Below are positions 1 to 11,088 of a stretch of DNA of 64,000 bases, one piece after another. This stretch comes from Phymatolithon calcareum. Taxonomy: Eukaryota; Rhodophyta; Florideophyceae; Hapalidiales. The first letter of the stretch is position 1. Each line of letters starts with the position of its first letter. The stretch is taken from contig OZ345371.1 in the NCBI GenBank assembly GCA_977006965.1, forward strand, positions 1,798,001 to 1,862,000, given 5' to 3'. Below the pieces are notes generated by a model, which saw only the letters and a program-made list of their open reading frames with translations, did no database searches and was not told where the DNA came from. A program made the translations under genes and the position numbers.

Positions 1-535
1 CACAGAGTATAATCTACGAATCAGTCTGACAAAATCCGTGCTCTGCTACGTGGTGAAAGGGATATACGCTTGAGAAATCAAGTAGTCTTCCGAGTATCCA
101 CCTTGACGCATCTCGGCTCTGCAGAATTTTTTTGTGTGATTGGAAGGGAATCTGAAAGACTTGTTGGAGTACGGTTTACCGATGTGAAAGACAGTCCGCC
201 ACGCACAGCGCGTGGTCAGTAGGCCCCGTATACTCATCTTCAAGGAAAAGGTCGCAATTATATCCTCACGAAGTACTTGCTCGGTGGGGTGTGCCAACAT
301 CAACATTGGAATTTAGGACATTGGAATTGACGGATACGTCTTGCAGTGCGTGTTGCCGGCTGCAGGTTCAGGTGTACCAAAACGCCACAAGAGGTAAACG
401 GCCTAGAGCCAGCCCTATCTTCAAGAGGTATACGGCCTATAGCCATCCCCAGATCAAGCTCCGGGTCACACTGACTCGACGCGAATTTCCTATAAGGGAT
501 AGATTGCCTTGATATTTAACTTCTGTTAACTCGCA

Positions 536-1910
536 GTGGACTCCCCGAACGGATCTTCGACAAGATTTAAAGAACCCCCAGTCCAAAATATAGACAACTC
601 GCAAGGAACGCTGAACGTCGAAAAACTCACCGAGATCAATTTCCACGCTTGGAAACAGAAAATTCAGCTAGTACTATCATTCCGCGAGCTCGATGAGTAC
701 ATCGAGGTAAGTCCTCTGGCAAGGGACACAGACGAGTTCAAAGTCTGGCGTCGACATGACAATAAGGCTAAAGCGATTATTGGTCTATCCCTTTCCGATG
801 CCCATCTCGAACATGTCCGAGGTGTCCAAACGGCGAAAGAAATGTGGCAGGCGATTCTCAACATATTCGAACGCCATACGCTTCTTAACAAACTCGCCGC
901 TCGTCGCAAGTTCTATACCGCCACAATGCTCGAAGGCGAAAAGATACTGACCTACACCAACCGAATTCGTCAGCTCGCATCCACACTCAAATCAATGGGT
1001 GTTGACATCGACGACAAGGAAATGGCAATGGCTGTCCTGAATGGTCTTCCGGATCGTTATGACAGTCTCATCAGTGCCTTAGCCGCACTTGGGAACAAGG
1101 ACGAGACATTCTCTCTCGAGTTTGTGAAGAGCCGACTTCTACAAGAGGAGCAACGTATGAATATGCGCCTCGAAGCCTCGACGGAGAATTCTGAGTCCAC
1201 GGCTCTTGTAAGTGCAACTCAAAATGGTTCATACGCCTACGACCATTGCGATCATTGCAATCGAGCTGGACATCCTTCTCTCAGGTGTTGGGTCAAGTTT
1301 CCACACCTTGCACCACCGGGATACAAACCTCCGGGTCGAAAAGGAAAGAAGGACAAACCGACTGCCTTAGTTGCTGGTGAAACAGAATCTATTCGTGTCA
1401 TGTCTGATTCTGACTACGTTTGCTTAATGGCAAAGGTTCAAAACTCAAACATTCCCGAAAAGTCCACGTCATTGATTATCGACGCCGGAAGCACATCCCA
1501 CATGACATTCGATCTTTCAATCTTTGTCTCATACACGGAAATGAGGTCGACAGTCGAAACGGGAACTAGAGCAACTGCAACCATAGCAGGAAAGGGCGAT
1601 GCTATCGTGACACTCAGCATCAACAGAAAACAGTCTCAGTGTATGCTCCAAAACGTTCTTCATATTCTGGACTTCGGTTATTCGCTCCTTTCCGTTTCTA
1701 AACTGGACGTGTATGGGTATGAGATCTTATTCAAAAGCAAACGGTGATACATCAAGGCACATGATGAGATTATCGCCCAAGGTACTCTCCGCAAAGATCT
1801 ATACATTCTAGATCATCCGGAGAACAAACCCATGTCCAAGGAAACATCCCCCGTCAGCCTACAGCTTTGGCACGAGCGTCTCGCGCATGTCAGTCCTACT
1901 GGAATCTGAG
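536..1910 (+). pseudogene. copia gag-protease, start of GAG-pre-integrase region
   Basis: The first open stretch (536-1747, 403 codons) has a copia-type gag domain (residues about 20-220), a CCHC zinc knuckle HCDHCNRAGHPSLRCW near 1240-1285 with the C-x2-C-x4-H-x4-C spacing, and an aspartic protease motif IIDAGSTSHMTFD near 1475. The active site reads Asp-Ala-Gly rather than the more common Asp-Ser-Gly. A TGA stop follows at 1745-1747, but the same frame continues into a pre-integrase motif with HERLAHV near 1870 and stops again near 1907. The integrase core is then lost. The 403-codon part could still be translated, but the element cannot be autonomous. Confidence 0.85.
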
Positions 1911-2009
1911 TTAGTTGCGAAACCCATACTTCGTCGATCCACCCGTGCCTCAAAGCCACCAAGTGATTTCTGGAATGCTGGTCCGCATACAGCTATGTTG
2001 GCTCTCGAA

Positions 2010-2745
2010 TCCGCCAACTTTGCAACTGAAACTTCTTTGTCTTCTCAAGAAGTTCCGTAGACTTTCAGAAGCGCCACGTCTAAAGAAAACGTTGACTATT
2101 GGTCCCCTGCGATTGAGAAAGAACACTCATCTCTCATGCGCAACAAGACTTGGACATTAGTTCCACGCGAATCCGGAATGAACGTTCTCCCTTGCAAATA
2201 TGTGTTTAAAGTCAAAGACACTGGCCCGAAAGCTCGCATTGTCGCGAAAGGGTTCCGACAGGTGCACGGTGTGGATTACGGCGAAACATATGCCCCGGTT
2301 GTGAATTTCACATCAATTCGGATTCTTCTCGCCACGGTGGCAGTTCATGAACTCGAACTTGTCCAAATGGATGTCGTCTCTGCATTCTTGCGCGGAGACT
2401 TGGATGAAGATATTTACATGGAGGTCCGGCTGGATTTCGTGATCCCAAGCGTCCTGACCTCGTGTGTAAGCTGTTGAAGGCACTGTACGGGATAAAACAA
2501 GCTCCCCGGCAATGGCATGCGAAAATTGATGATTTCTTAATCAATGATTTACAAGCAGTCCGAATGATCCGTGCCTGTATGTTCGGCACACTTCTAAGAG
2601 CATTATGATCATTGCACTGTACGTTGATGACCTGCTCATTGCCGGCAACGACACTATTGCCATTGCATGGATGAAGGGTGAGCTTAACCGGCGATTCGAG
2701 ATGAAGTAGCTGCGAAACACAAGCGTATTCCTCGGATTAGAGATC
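2010..2745 (+). pseudogene. copia reverse transcriptase remnant
   Basis: The reverse transcriptase of copy 1 begins after the integrase deletion. Conserved copia RT blocks are visible: the NKTWTLVP start, a CKYVFKVK block, ARIVAKGFRQVHGVDY, then ETYAPVVNFTSIR and the first catalytic block LVQMDVVSAFLRGDL. A frameshift near 2420-2440 moves the next block (KLLKALYGIKQAPRQWH) to another frame. The catalytic box reads ALYVDDLLIAGND near 2620-2650, so the Tyr-Val-Asp-Asp quartet itself is intact. An in-frame stop follows at about 2707. RNase H and the right LTR are absent. Clear family assignment, certainly non-functional. Confidence 0.85.
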
Positions 2746-4018
2746 CGTCGGGATCGTCCATTGTGTATAGATTCCTGCGGAGAGTACCTGTTGCGACCGT
2801 CCTGTCACGAGCTTTGATAAAGCATCGACTACGCTTGAACGTAATCCCGAATCCTATTTTATCCATTTTCGACACTGAGAGAAGCGAATATGCAAAGTCA
2901 GGAACGTGGAGAGCGTTCTTAAGTTTGTACTTGTATGACTTCCCATTCACACTCAGTGTCACGATTGCATCACCGCGTCCGGCAACTTTGGCTTCTGCTT
3001 TGGTTTCCATTTCCACTGTGGACGACATTTCGGTATACGAACAGAAAAGCGAGCGATCGAATGTCATGTGTGACGTGCAGCCAGGGTCGACAATCCATGC
3101 TTTAAACTTACTGGGAATGTCGGAGCTGTGTAATTTTGTCATGAGACACACATAGTCTTCTTCAGACATGATCCGAATCGGCGTTTTCTCATCCGTTATG
3201 AATGCAGATGGATTTTTCTGTTTCCTATTTCGAGGCTTGTACCCTTCTGGGGAAAGATGCGGATATTTGATCCAGCATCTCACATCCGGGTGTCCTGATC
3301 GATCGACGGACCTGAGTGCTATCACGTCGAACCGTGAGTAGTGCTGCAGTCTCCGATTTGACGGTTGAGGCTTCAATACGCATATTCATGCCCTGTTCCT
3401 CTTGAAGAAGTCTGCTCTTGACAAACTCGAGGGAGAAAGATTCGACTTCGTTCCCGAGAGCATCTAAAGCACTGATGAGTCCGTCAAATCGATCTAGAAG
3501 TCCGTTGAGTACTGCCATTGCCATTTCTTTGTCATCGATCTCGACACCTATTGACTTGAGGGTTGAAGCGAGTTGTCGAATACGGTTAACATAGGGCAAG
3601 ATTTTCTCGTCCTCGAGCATTGTTGCAGTGTAGAACTTGCGCCGAGCGGCCAATTTGTTTAGGAGTGTGTGGCGTTCAAAGATGTTTAGAATCGCCTGCC
3701 ACATTCCTTTGGCCGTCTCGACATCTTGCACATGCTCGAGATGTTCGTCCGAGAGTGATAGTCCGATTATTGCTTTGGCCTTGGTATCATTTTGCGCCAA
3801 AGCTTGTAATCGTCCGAGTCCCTTGTCGGTGGATCGTCCTCGATTAACTCATCTAGTTCTCGAAACGCAAGTACCAGCTGAATTTTCTGCTTCCATGCAT
3901 GGAAGTTGGTCTCATTAAGCTTTTCGACCATCATTGTTCCCTGGTTACCGTCCATTGTTGGCGTGTGGGGGTGTTCTTGTCGAAAATCTGTTCGGAAAGT
4001 CCACTGTGGGTCAATCAA
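2745..4018 (-). pseudogene. copia gag-protease, frameshifted
   Basis: Three minus-strand segments make up one gag-protease: 4018-3767 (N-terminal gag, WKQKIQLVLAFRELDE), 3800-3225 (main gag) and 3376-2684 (zinc knuckle to protease). They are separated by two frameshifts, near 3780 and near 3300. The protease active site reads WIVDPGCTSHMTFD, so the catalytic Asp-Ser/Thr-Gly is changed to Asp-Pro-Gly, which should inactivate it. The knuckle has also lost its first cysteines at the frameshift. The last 20 or so residues of the open frame are antisense of the neighbouring RT and are not part of the gene. Clearly a pseudogene. Confidence 0.85.
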
Positions 4019-4510
4019 TAGTCAACCGTCAAAGCAATCTATTTCCTATAAGAAGTTCGCTTCGAGTCAATATAACTCGGTCCTTGATCTGGGGATGGCT
4101 CAAGGCCGTTTAACTCTTGTAGATAGGGCTGGAGACTGTTCGTCGTCTCCGTGTACCTCTTGTGGTGTTTTGGTGCCTGGACCTGCAGCCGGCAACGCGT
4201 ACTGCAAGACGCAATCGTCAATTCCGAACGTTGGTGTTGGCACACCCCGCCAAGCCAGTACTTCGTGAAGCTATAATTACAGCCTTTTCCTGGAAGATGA
4301 GTATACGGGGCCTACTGACCACGCGCTATGCGCGGCAGACTGTCTTTCAAATCGGTATACCGTACTCCAACAGCCTTTCAGATTCCCTTCCAATCACTCA
4401 ACAAGAACCTGCAGAGCCGAGAGCCGAGATGCGTCCAGGTGGATACTTGGAAGACTACCAAATTTCTCTGGCGTATATCTCGTTCACCACGTAGCAGAGC
4501 CCAGATGTAA
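2745..4510 (-). mobile_element. Ty1/copia element, copy 2, inverted and truncated
   Basis: A second copy of the same family as 1-2745, read on the minus strand, so the two are arranged tail to tail. Its leader (about 4500-4020) matches the leader of copy 1 in reverse complement, at roughly three-quarters identity by eye. The copy ends near 2745, just after the protease and pre-integrase start, and runs directly into the antisense of copy 1 RT. Either copy 1 was hit by a truncated copy 2, or an inversion joined two broken copies. No flanking target duplication was found at the junction. Confidence 0.8.
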
Positions 4511-4842
4511 TCAGATTCAATTCCGACTTTCCACCACGTACTATGACGTCTGTCGGGCTCCTGGGTTTACCACTCAGATTTCTCAGTTTCTCCAGAAGAC
4601 TTGTTCAGACACTAGATTAGACTCTCCTCAGAGACGCTTTAGGGTGGCCGCCAGCCGGGTTCAAACGCAGACCTCGAGGGTCCTACTCACCCTTGCTATT
4701 ATTACACGACACAGATACCTCAGGAATTTAAACCTCTTGATTGATGAAGATGACCGGTGAAGGGGGAAGGATGACCCCTTTGGTTGATGATGAGTTGTAC
4801 ATTGGCGTACAATTTGCATGAATTAGTGCACGTTGGCGAGCA
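4511..4842. other. Stretch with no gene seen
   Basis: No reading frame or recognisable domain. The right part (about 4740-4842) is probably internal sequence next to the minus-strand LTR that starts at 4857, because a primer-binding site lies between them. Confidence 0.4.
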
Positions 4843-5155
4843 CTGGGCCCATAACCTGTTGTTGGAGGTTAGGGATGTTCGTTAGATAGGTTGATAGATG
4901 TTGATGATGATAATGTTCCTTGGTTTATTTGTAAAGTTGGTTACTCAACATCGACCTATATAGACTATCCAAATCTGATGACGTCAGAAGCTATCATCAA
5001 AATTACAATTTTCATGACGCGACATATTGTCATCACAAATCTAATTATTACAGCACATGTCCACGTGTGTGTAATTTATGACAGCACATGTCCACGTGTA
5101 TGTAATTGTTGACAGCACATGACTACGTGTGTGTAATTCATGACAGCTGTCAACA
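4843..5155 (-). mobile_element. copia-type LTR with adjoining primer-binding site
   Basis: Read on the minus strand, this LTR (4857-5155, 299 bp) ends in inverted pentamers TGTTG and CAACA. Immediately inside it is GGTTATGGGCCCAG (4843-4856 on the reverse strand), the same primer-binding site as in the elements at 35.37 and 46.42 kb. A TATATA box lies near 4960 and an AATAAACCAAGGAAC block near 4915, the same promoter and poly(A)-like arrangement seen in the LTRs at 6.9 and 46.4 kb. Little of the internal region survives (to about 4740), so this is the 5' end of a truncated copy. Confidence 0.75.
5051..5143 (-). repeat. Three tandem 31-bp units in the LTR U3
   Basis: Units start at 5051, 5082 and 5113, each exactly 31 bp, beginning CAGCACATG. 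The first two contain TCCACGTGT with a CACGTG core; the third has CTACGTGT. They lie upstream of the LTR's TATA box in its own orientation, where enhancer repeats sit in many LTRs. The enhancer role is inference; the repeat is directly visible. Confidence 0.85.
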
Positions 5156-5337
5156 CATGCGTCTACGAAAAGTTCCTTTCATCGAACAGAAGCGCTCTGA
5201 AGATTAACCGAGATCACACTGCGAATGAAGTATGTTGCGATTGAAGCACCACGCATACATACTTTCAACAGAAATTCGCTGTATGGGCCGTAAAAGGTAT
5301 CAAAATTCTCTAAATCGGCACCCCTTGCAAAAAACTA

Positions 5338-6061
5338 CTACTCATTATTATACACAGAGCACTCTATAAAAATGAACTTGCCAAAAATATTTCGTGCGCT
5401 ACTCTCTATTCTTAGCTCCTCGTGGCCTCTAGCATCTCCGTCATCGCAGGCGGTGAGGTTAATTATCATGGACTGAGTCGCTTTATCAATTTGTTTTCGC
5501 TTCGCCTCAACAATATAGTGGATGTTCGGTCTGGCACATGTATGCGAGAAGTTACCGGTGTTACTGCACGAAGAGCAGTGACGGTCCGTCATTTCGGACG
5601 GCAAGTAGGGCCTCTTGCACTTGCGGCCGGGCCAGGCGACAAGGTCAAACAGCACCGAATCATTCTTTACTTGCTGGTCACCAGTGACTGTAATACAAGA
5701 GATGCTGCTTTCATGTTACTTGGCCCACGTTCTCAGCAGCCATGCGTCCTCAAACCAGTTCTTATTTCACGGGTCCAACACGATCCGATGCTGCGCCAAG
5801 CGTCTAGAAGCGTGCAAAAGTGCAGCGTCGACGTCGCAACATGGCCGCTTGTGCTCTTCAAAGTGCTTCAAGAGCATGTAGCGCTAAGTCGCTGTTAACT
5901 ACCATATGGAATGGTGTCACCTCGGTGATAACAACACACCTCAGCATATCACTTTCGATGACCTCCGGCTCGACAAGGATCTTCTCCGCTCGGAGGTTTT
6001 TTCGTGGCGCTTTTTGTAGCAGTAAGGCGTGAGGAACTTTCCCGTCGATATGCCGTGTCAA
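5338..6061 (-). pseudogene. MULE-like transposase C-terminus, decayed
   Basis: A minus-strand relic in at least two frames. One part (about 5900-5655) reads HKRPCCDVDAALLH, then a region ending WFEDAWLLRTWAK, interrupted by two stops, which resembles the SWIM-type zinc-binding and following region of Mutator-like transposases. The other part (5655-5338) has a knuckle-like CSSCSNTGNFSHTC, where the expected histidine of C-x2-C-x4-H-x4-C has become asparagine. It follows a basic linker, as in many MULE C-termini. Assignment rests on these short motifs only, and no terminal inverted repeats were found. It could be another zinc-knuckle transposase. Confidence 0.4.
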
Positions 6062-6643
6062 TAGACGTGTTGTGGGCGATTACGAGGTTGAAAATGTCAT
6101 CAAAGTTTGCTCCAGAGTAGTCGCCCACCCATAGCAGGAACTCCTCAGACGGTTCAGGCGAGAGCGCTGTGAGTTAGCTTTTCAGTCGAATATGACGAGG
6201 TGCACAGTACTTTAATGATATGCGGTTATCTAGCTCATATCATAACGATTAGTAGCGTTTGCAAGGGATACCGATTAAGCGAATTTTGCCACCTTTTTCG
6301 GTCCATGCAGCGAATTTCCTCAAAAATAAAAAATGAAAACTCGTGTGCTCGAAACTTTTTCTATTTTCAACTAGATTATGGTATTAAACTATACTGTAAA
6401 GTTTATTTTTTCCAGGGACGAGGGAGGCGTTACATTTCTACTTGCAGTTAAGTATAAATAATTTTGGCGAACAGGTCTGGGCCCTGGTGCGCATCGTGGA
6501 AGTCATACGATCCTATCGAAATCACCTATGCAAATTTTTAACACTACGTATGGGTTGCAGATATTCCACCTGAGTTGCTTTCTGCGGCAATTATCTGATG
6601 CACATATTTTTGGTATCATTTATTATCTTGACCTGGATTCTCC
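6062..6643. other. AT-rich stretch with no gene seen
   Basis: No domain, RNA gene or terminal repeat recognised. The only open frames are short, under 85 codons, and unrelated to known families as far as I can tell. Confidence 0.4.
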
Positions 6644-7043
6644 TGTTGGAAATGTGACTGCTTGGAGCTCTTGTCGCAGTACATATTATCCTTTGTCATA
6701 AGTCTCTAATCATTTCTCATATATTATGATAGAATCAATCAATGTTTTTTCATCTTTACTGACAATGTACCAGTTCAACCAATTTCTTGATTGATCTTGT
6801 TATTGTCAGTAATTAAATCATTTTGTTGATTGAATCAATCACAGTCGACATTTCAATATTTTAGTTCATTGATTCAATCACAGTTAGAAGTGCAATGAGC
6901 ATCAGAAGTCTCATCATACCTCAATCTGAGGCCTATATAAGACCCGGATATGATGCCCCGACTCAATAAACCAAGGAACATCTCACAACCAACCCAACCA
7001 TCTCAACCATCTCAACGATCAAGAAGCAAACCTCCATCCAACA
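6644..7043 (+). mobile_element. Solo copia-type LTR, 400 bp
   Basis: The segment begins TGTTGGA and ends TCCAACA, perfect inverted heptamers with TG/CA ends. It contains CTATATAAG near 6931 and CAATAAACCAAGGAAC near 6964, the same TATA and AATAAA pairing as the other copia LTRs here. Two GATTGAATCAATCACAGT-like copies lie upstream (near 6832 and 6870). The flanks read TCTCC and GCTCC, a possible 5-bp target duplication with one change. No primer site or internal region adjoins, so it is probably a solo LTR left by recombination. Confidence 0.7.
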
Positions 7044-7591
7044 GCTCCTGGCCCACTTTGCTTCCCTAAATACCGACCCAGCCCTTGGATCCAACTTCCC
7101 AGTCCCCACGTTTCAGAGAGCTTTCAATATCAGCCCTCTACCGTATTCTGGAATTTCTCAAACCTACAGGTCCCGCAATCCAAGCTCAGCAACGCTTATG
7201 ATCAAACTGTCCGGACGAACGATCTCCGTGTACGTGATTTTCAAACACCCACCATCTCTTCCCTTCTTGTCATAGTTCAGCACAGCAAGGACTGTCTACG
7301 TATAGACAGGGGCGCTTGTATGACAGCAAGCTCGGGCTTCTGTCTATTAATGGCACGTTCGCCGGGGAAGCGTCCACCTTCAACCGTGAAAGCATTTTGT
7401 ACCAATCTGATAAACTCAAGGTCTTACGTCTACTCTGTTCTGTGAGTTTAGTCTGGCCCTGTATAGGCCAACAGATGGAGCTTTACAGTAATACTGGAGT
7501 ACGACATTCATAAAAGGAACATTCAAATTTTTATTTCAATTATCAAAAACAGTTCTCGAAAAGCTTTTTTTGGGTATTATATCCATAAAAT
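7044..7591. other. Stretch without a supported gene
   Basis: The first 250 bp downstream of the solo LTR reads open in one frame, but no domain is recognisable. The remainder has only a 65-codon frame. The right end probably holds the 3' end of the transposon whose transposase starts at 7592. Confidence 0.35.
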
Positions 7592-8760
7592 TCATGTGGT
7601 GAGTGTGCACAATTTTTGAAGATGTGGAAAGAGTTTCTCAACCATCCACGTTCCGTTAACGTCGCTGAAGAGCCCGAACCGCATCATAGATTTTCTAGCC
7701 AATGATAGACCAGTCCCATCTTTCATATTGTTCAGTTTGGCCACGCAATCAACTGCGAGTTTCATAAAACACTGCTTGCCAGGGTTTCTCAATTTCCCAG
7801 AGCCATCCTCACCTTCAGCCCAATCACCGCTCTTAATTCTTCTCCGCTTTTCTTCTTCCCATGTGGACCTCCATTCGCTCTTAATATTTTGAATTATAAA
7901 TGAGTCCAACGGCTGACATAAATGCGTGACGTTTGCCTGCACGTATCTAATTTTGGCTTTCAAACGTTGCAATGATTGGACCTGCTGTGGTGTTTCGTTC
8001 TGGACCCAGCAGTTGCCCATGAAAATGACTCGAGTTCTGCCATTAGGAACCTCTTGAATGTCCCGAGGTTCATTTAGCCATTGATTAAAAACTCCCTTGT
8101 CATCCAACTCCGTGGTCCCATTCTGTATGAAACACCTTCAACATTGTCCGAGACGCCGTGAATGGGGTAGTTACTGTCCTTTTTTTGAAAATCATAAATG
8201 GTGTAATAAGAAGAACCGTAGTCATTCCCTCGCTTCCAGGTACCACGTCAGCATAGTTGACCTTCTTCTCGCCAAGAAATCCGAAAGTATGATGATTGTC
8301 TTGATGATCAAAAAGTGCATCTCATCCATATTTGCGACAACGTCTTCATCCAGAATTCCACTTGCACAGTGGCGTTCAAATTCGCCGAGATGGGAAGTAA
8401 TCAGTTGCTCGGTGTAAGCGGTATGCTCCGCGCTACGGTCCAGTGATCCACACTGCTTGTGTGTAACAATATTGCACCGGTCCAAATATGTTTGAATCCA
8501 ATAATAGGTGGTTATTTCTATTATTGGATTTCCAACAAGGCCCTCGATCTCAGCCCGAAAAAGCGGTGAGTCATCTTCATTAACGATATGTAATAAACTT
8601 TCTTGTAGAAACACTCTTCTCATTTGACACCGGCACTGCGGAGCCTTTCAAATTCGACTAACGTCACTTCGTGTATCTATTCGACCGACGCAGCATAATC
8701 GTCTCATATCGGAGCCAATATGGCGCCTGTTCACCACTGTCATAGCACGATCTTCTGGTG
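7592..8760 (-). pseudogene. pogo/DDE_1-type transposase, catalytic part, split from its N-terminus
   Basis: Minus-strand pieces 8623-8222, about 8240-8105 and 8107-7592 make one DDE_1-like transposase with two frameshifts. Seen: an MDEMHF block with the first catalytic Asp; a TTVLLITPFMIFK block; GRTRVIFMGNCWVQN, where the second catalytic Asp expected before Asn is glycine; and VTHLCQPLDSFIIQ with the third Asp. The fold belongs to the pogo/Tigger group of Tc1-mariner transposases. The N-terminal helix-turn-helix lies 6.4 kb away at 15207-15430, separated by a gypsy insertion with TCTCG duplications. The Asp-to-Gly change, frameshifts and insertion all show it is dead. Confidence 0.75.
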
Positions 8761-8765
8761 TCTCG
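8761..8765. repeat. Target-site duplication, left (TCTCG)
   Basis: TCTCG directly before the left LTR is repeated at 15202-15206 directly after the right LTR. Five base pairs is the usual length for Ty3/gypsy integration. Confidence 0.9.
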
Positions 8766-9253
8766 TGTAACGACTTATTATTATGATATTGTCGTTATGA
8801 TATTTTGTTGGAACTTTTAAAGGTTGGAATGGAATTTTTACTTTACTTTTAAGTTTTAGTTTTGTCTCTTGGTCAAGAGGTACTAGACTTAATGTCCTTT
8901 AGACACTCTTTGACCTTACTCGAAGTGGTTTGCTCCGCTTTAGTCTTGCCTTCTCCAGCAAATTGCGACGTCGGTTCGTCTTATATAGACGATGGTTGAA
9001 TCTTCCATTCTAAACTAAACCTATTTTTTACATATAAAATGTCCGATTCCGGTTCCAACCCCTATTTCATTTTTGGAATCTAATTTGGACCAATAACACT
9101 ACGTTTGACAGAAACTTTGCAATGACACTTGTAACACTCGTGTATTTGCATACGTAGCATTTTTCAATACAGGTGAAACATTCACCGTAATGCGCAACGT
9201 AGCAATCGCAGTTGTAGTACAAGTGTAAGCACTGTAACAGTGAAATCGTTACA
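8766..9253 (-). repeat. gypsy 3' LTR, 488 bp
   Basis: Ends are TGTAACGA and TCGTTACA, perfect inverted octamers. A TATATA lies near 8982. Just inside it (9254-9272) the minus strand reads AGAATAGAAGGGTAGGATT, a good polypurine tract. It matches the right LTR apart from point changes and a single instead of doubled promoter segment. Confidence 0.88.
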
Positions 9254-9272
9254 AATCCTACCCTTCTATTCT
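9254..9272 (-). other. Polypurine tract of the gypsy element
   Basis: Purine-rich on the sense (minus) strand and directly adjacent to the 3' LTR, the position where plus-strand DNA synthesis is primed. Confidence 0.7.
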
Positions 9273-9414
9273 GTATTCGTCCTCGAATAGTCCTAGTTTC
9301 GGGGTTTAGAAGGTCGGATATTTTCATGAAATTCTTGGCGGCGGTACTTGTTGGATTGGCTATGGTTCGGTCGAAGGTATCAGATATAAAACTTTTCAGT
9401 AGAGAGATGTGAAA

Positions 9415-10462
9415 TGTATCGTGACTTGCTCCAACTGCTCTGGTATTTCCAATTGATACGCTACACCATTTGCTTGTTTCTTGAGGATTGTCAAGGGTCC
9501 AAAAAACTTTGGTGCTAATTTCTTAACTCTACCAGATTTGAGTGATAGGTTCTCAGTTGAAAGTATCACTTGATCACCTACTTCAAATTCTTCATCATTC
9601 TTCTTACTGTCAACGTTGTCAGCATTGCGTAAATTAGCTTCCTCTATTGCTAATTTTGCAAATTTAGTTGCTTCATTGATATCTTTCAGGAATCGTTTTG
9701 AATTTATATTCTTAGTACTTTCATCACTGAATAAGATATCAGAGATTGAAAGTGCGTTTTATCCATATTCTTAGAAGAACGGAGAATACTTCGTGGTATC
9801 GTTAACGTGATTGTTGGAAGATATTTGCTCCAATCTTTCTGTGTGTAGCTGACAAAACATCTTAACATTTCTTGTAATGTTCTAAAAGAACACTCTGACT
9901 GTCCATCGGTTTGTAGGTGAAAGGCAGTCGAAAGATTTGATTGAATATGAAGGATTCGCATAAGTTCTTTCCAGAAGTTGGCAGTGAACCTTGCATCTCT
10001 GTCAGATATGATTGATCTTGGTAGACCATGGTGTTTGTATATCTCTTTATAGAACACTTTTGTTGTGTCTTCTGCTTTGTGCTTAGCTGGAAGAGATATA
10101 AAATGTGCTCTTTTAGATAGTTTATCAACAACTACTAGGATTGTTGTCATATTTTCCTTCGTTTTTGGTAATTTAAATATGAAACCGATTGAAATTTCTT
10201 CCCACTTGCGTTCGGCTGGTGGAAAAGGTCTTAGTTTTCCTAACTTCAATTGGTTAGAAGCTTTGGCTTCTTGACATATTTGGCATGAATTTACATATTT
10301 TTTGACGTCACTTCTTTGTGTAGACCAGTAGAAGTGTCGTTTAAGTAGAGTGAATGTTTTATTCTCACCTCTATGTCCTCCTAATAGAGATTCATGATTA
10401 TCATGCATAACCGTTTTCCCTATTTCACCTTCAGGTATGCAATGTCTGTTTTCAAATTGCAA
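9415..10462 (-). pseudogene. gypsy integrase
   Basis: The N-terminal zinc-binding HHCC motif is present (HDNHESLLGGH, then CQICQEAK near 10275). The catalytic core has DRDARFTANFWKEL with the second Asp, and an AFHLQTDGQSE stretch with the Glu. The first catalytic Asp block seems altered (ISIGFIFKLPKTK, where many families have an M-D-F-like start). The frame breaks near 9705. A C-terminal module continues in another frame (about 9620-9415): a KVGDQV-like block, KLAPKFFGPLTIL and GVAYQLEIP, the GPY/F module of gypsy integrases. No chromodomain was seen. Confidence 0.85.
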
Positions 10463-10479
10463 CCTTTTTCCCTTTTCTT

Positions 10480-11080
10480 ATTTTCACTTTAGTAATCGAC
10501 AAAAGTTCACGAATAAAATCCGTTGATTTCTGATGAACTTCATAACGTTTACGTGAAAGTGCTTCGGCGACGATATTCGATTTTCCCTTAATATACTTAA
10601 TTGAGTAGTTAAACTCTTGCATAAACTCGACCCATCTCGCTTGTTTTCTTGAGAGAGTGTTTTGAGTATCTAAATATTTCAGTGGATCATGGTCGGTTAA
10701 GTTTGTAAATTTTTACCCATGCAGATAGGATCTCCATGTTTGCAGTGCGTGTATTATCCCAAGAAGTTCCTTCTCAGGAGTACTATAATTTTGAACCGCT
10801 AAACTTAATTTTTTGGATGCGTACGCTACAGGTCTGCATCCTTTTTCATCTGTTTGTGTGACTACTGCACCATTTCCTGTATCTGAAGCATCAGATGTTA
10901 CTTCATATTCTAGACTTGGATCAGCACATTTCAGAACTGGGGTTTTACTTAGAGTTCTTTTTAAAGATTGAAAAGCATCGTTTTCTAACTTCCCCCATTT
11001 GAAAGAAGTCTATTTCTGGTTAAATTCGTTAAGGGTGCTGCTAATTTAGAAAAATCCTTTACGAATTTCCTATGGTAGTT
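10480..11080 (-). pseudogene. gypsy RNase H, broken
   Basis: Short minus-strand pieces carry typical gypsy RNase H blocks: [46 protein letters not shown] and [17 protein letters not shown]. They lie in different frames with several stops, so the domain is recognisable but not translatable. Confidence 0.75.
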
Positions 11081-11088
11081 ATATAGTC

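Larger units (their letters stand above)
1..2745 (+). mobile_element. Ty1/copia element, copy 1, internally deleted
   Basis: A plus-strand copia-type retrotransposon. A leader or LTR-like stretch (about 45-530) precedes a gag-protease reading frame, then the integrase is missing and a reverse transcriptase remnant follows. Positions 45-530 match the reverse complement of 4040-4500, so the same family lies downstream in opposite orientation. The element stops at about 2745, where the sequence switches to the reverse strand of copy 2. LTR ends and a primer-binding site could not be fixed because the left side is cut by the window. The family is distinct from the two better preserved copia elements at 34.9 and 41.9 kb. 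Confidence 0.85.

Noticed and set aside
5051-5143. CRISPR-like array
   Set aside because: Three contiguous 31-bp units with no spacers, in a eukaryotic LTR. It is a simple tandem repeat.
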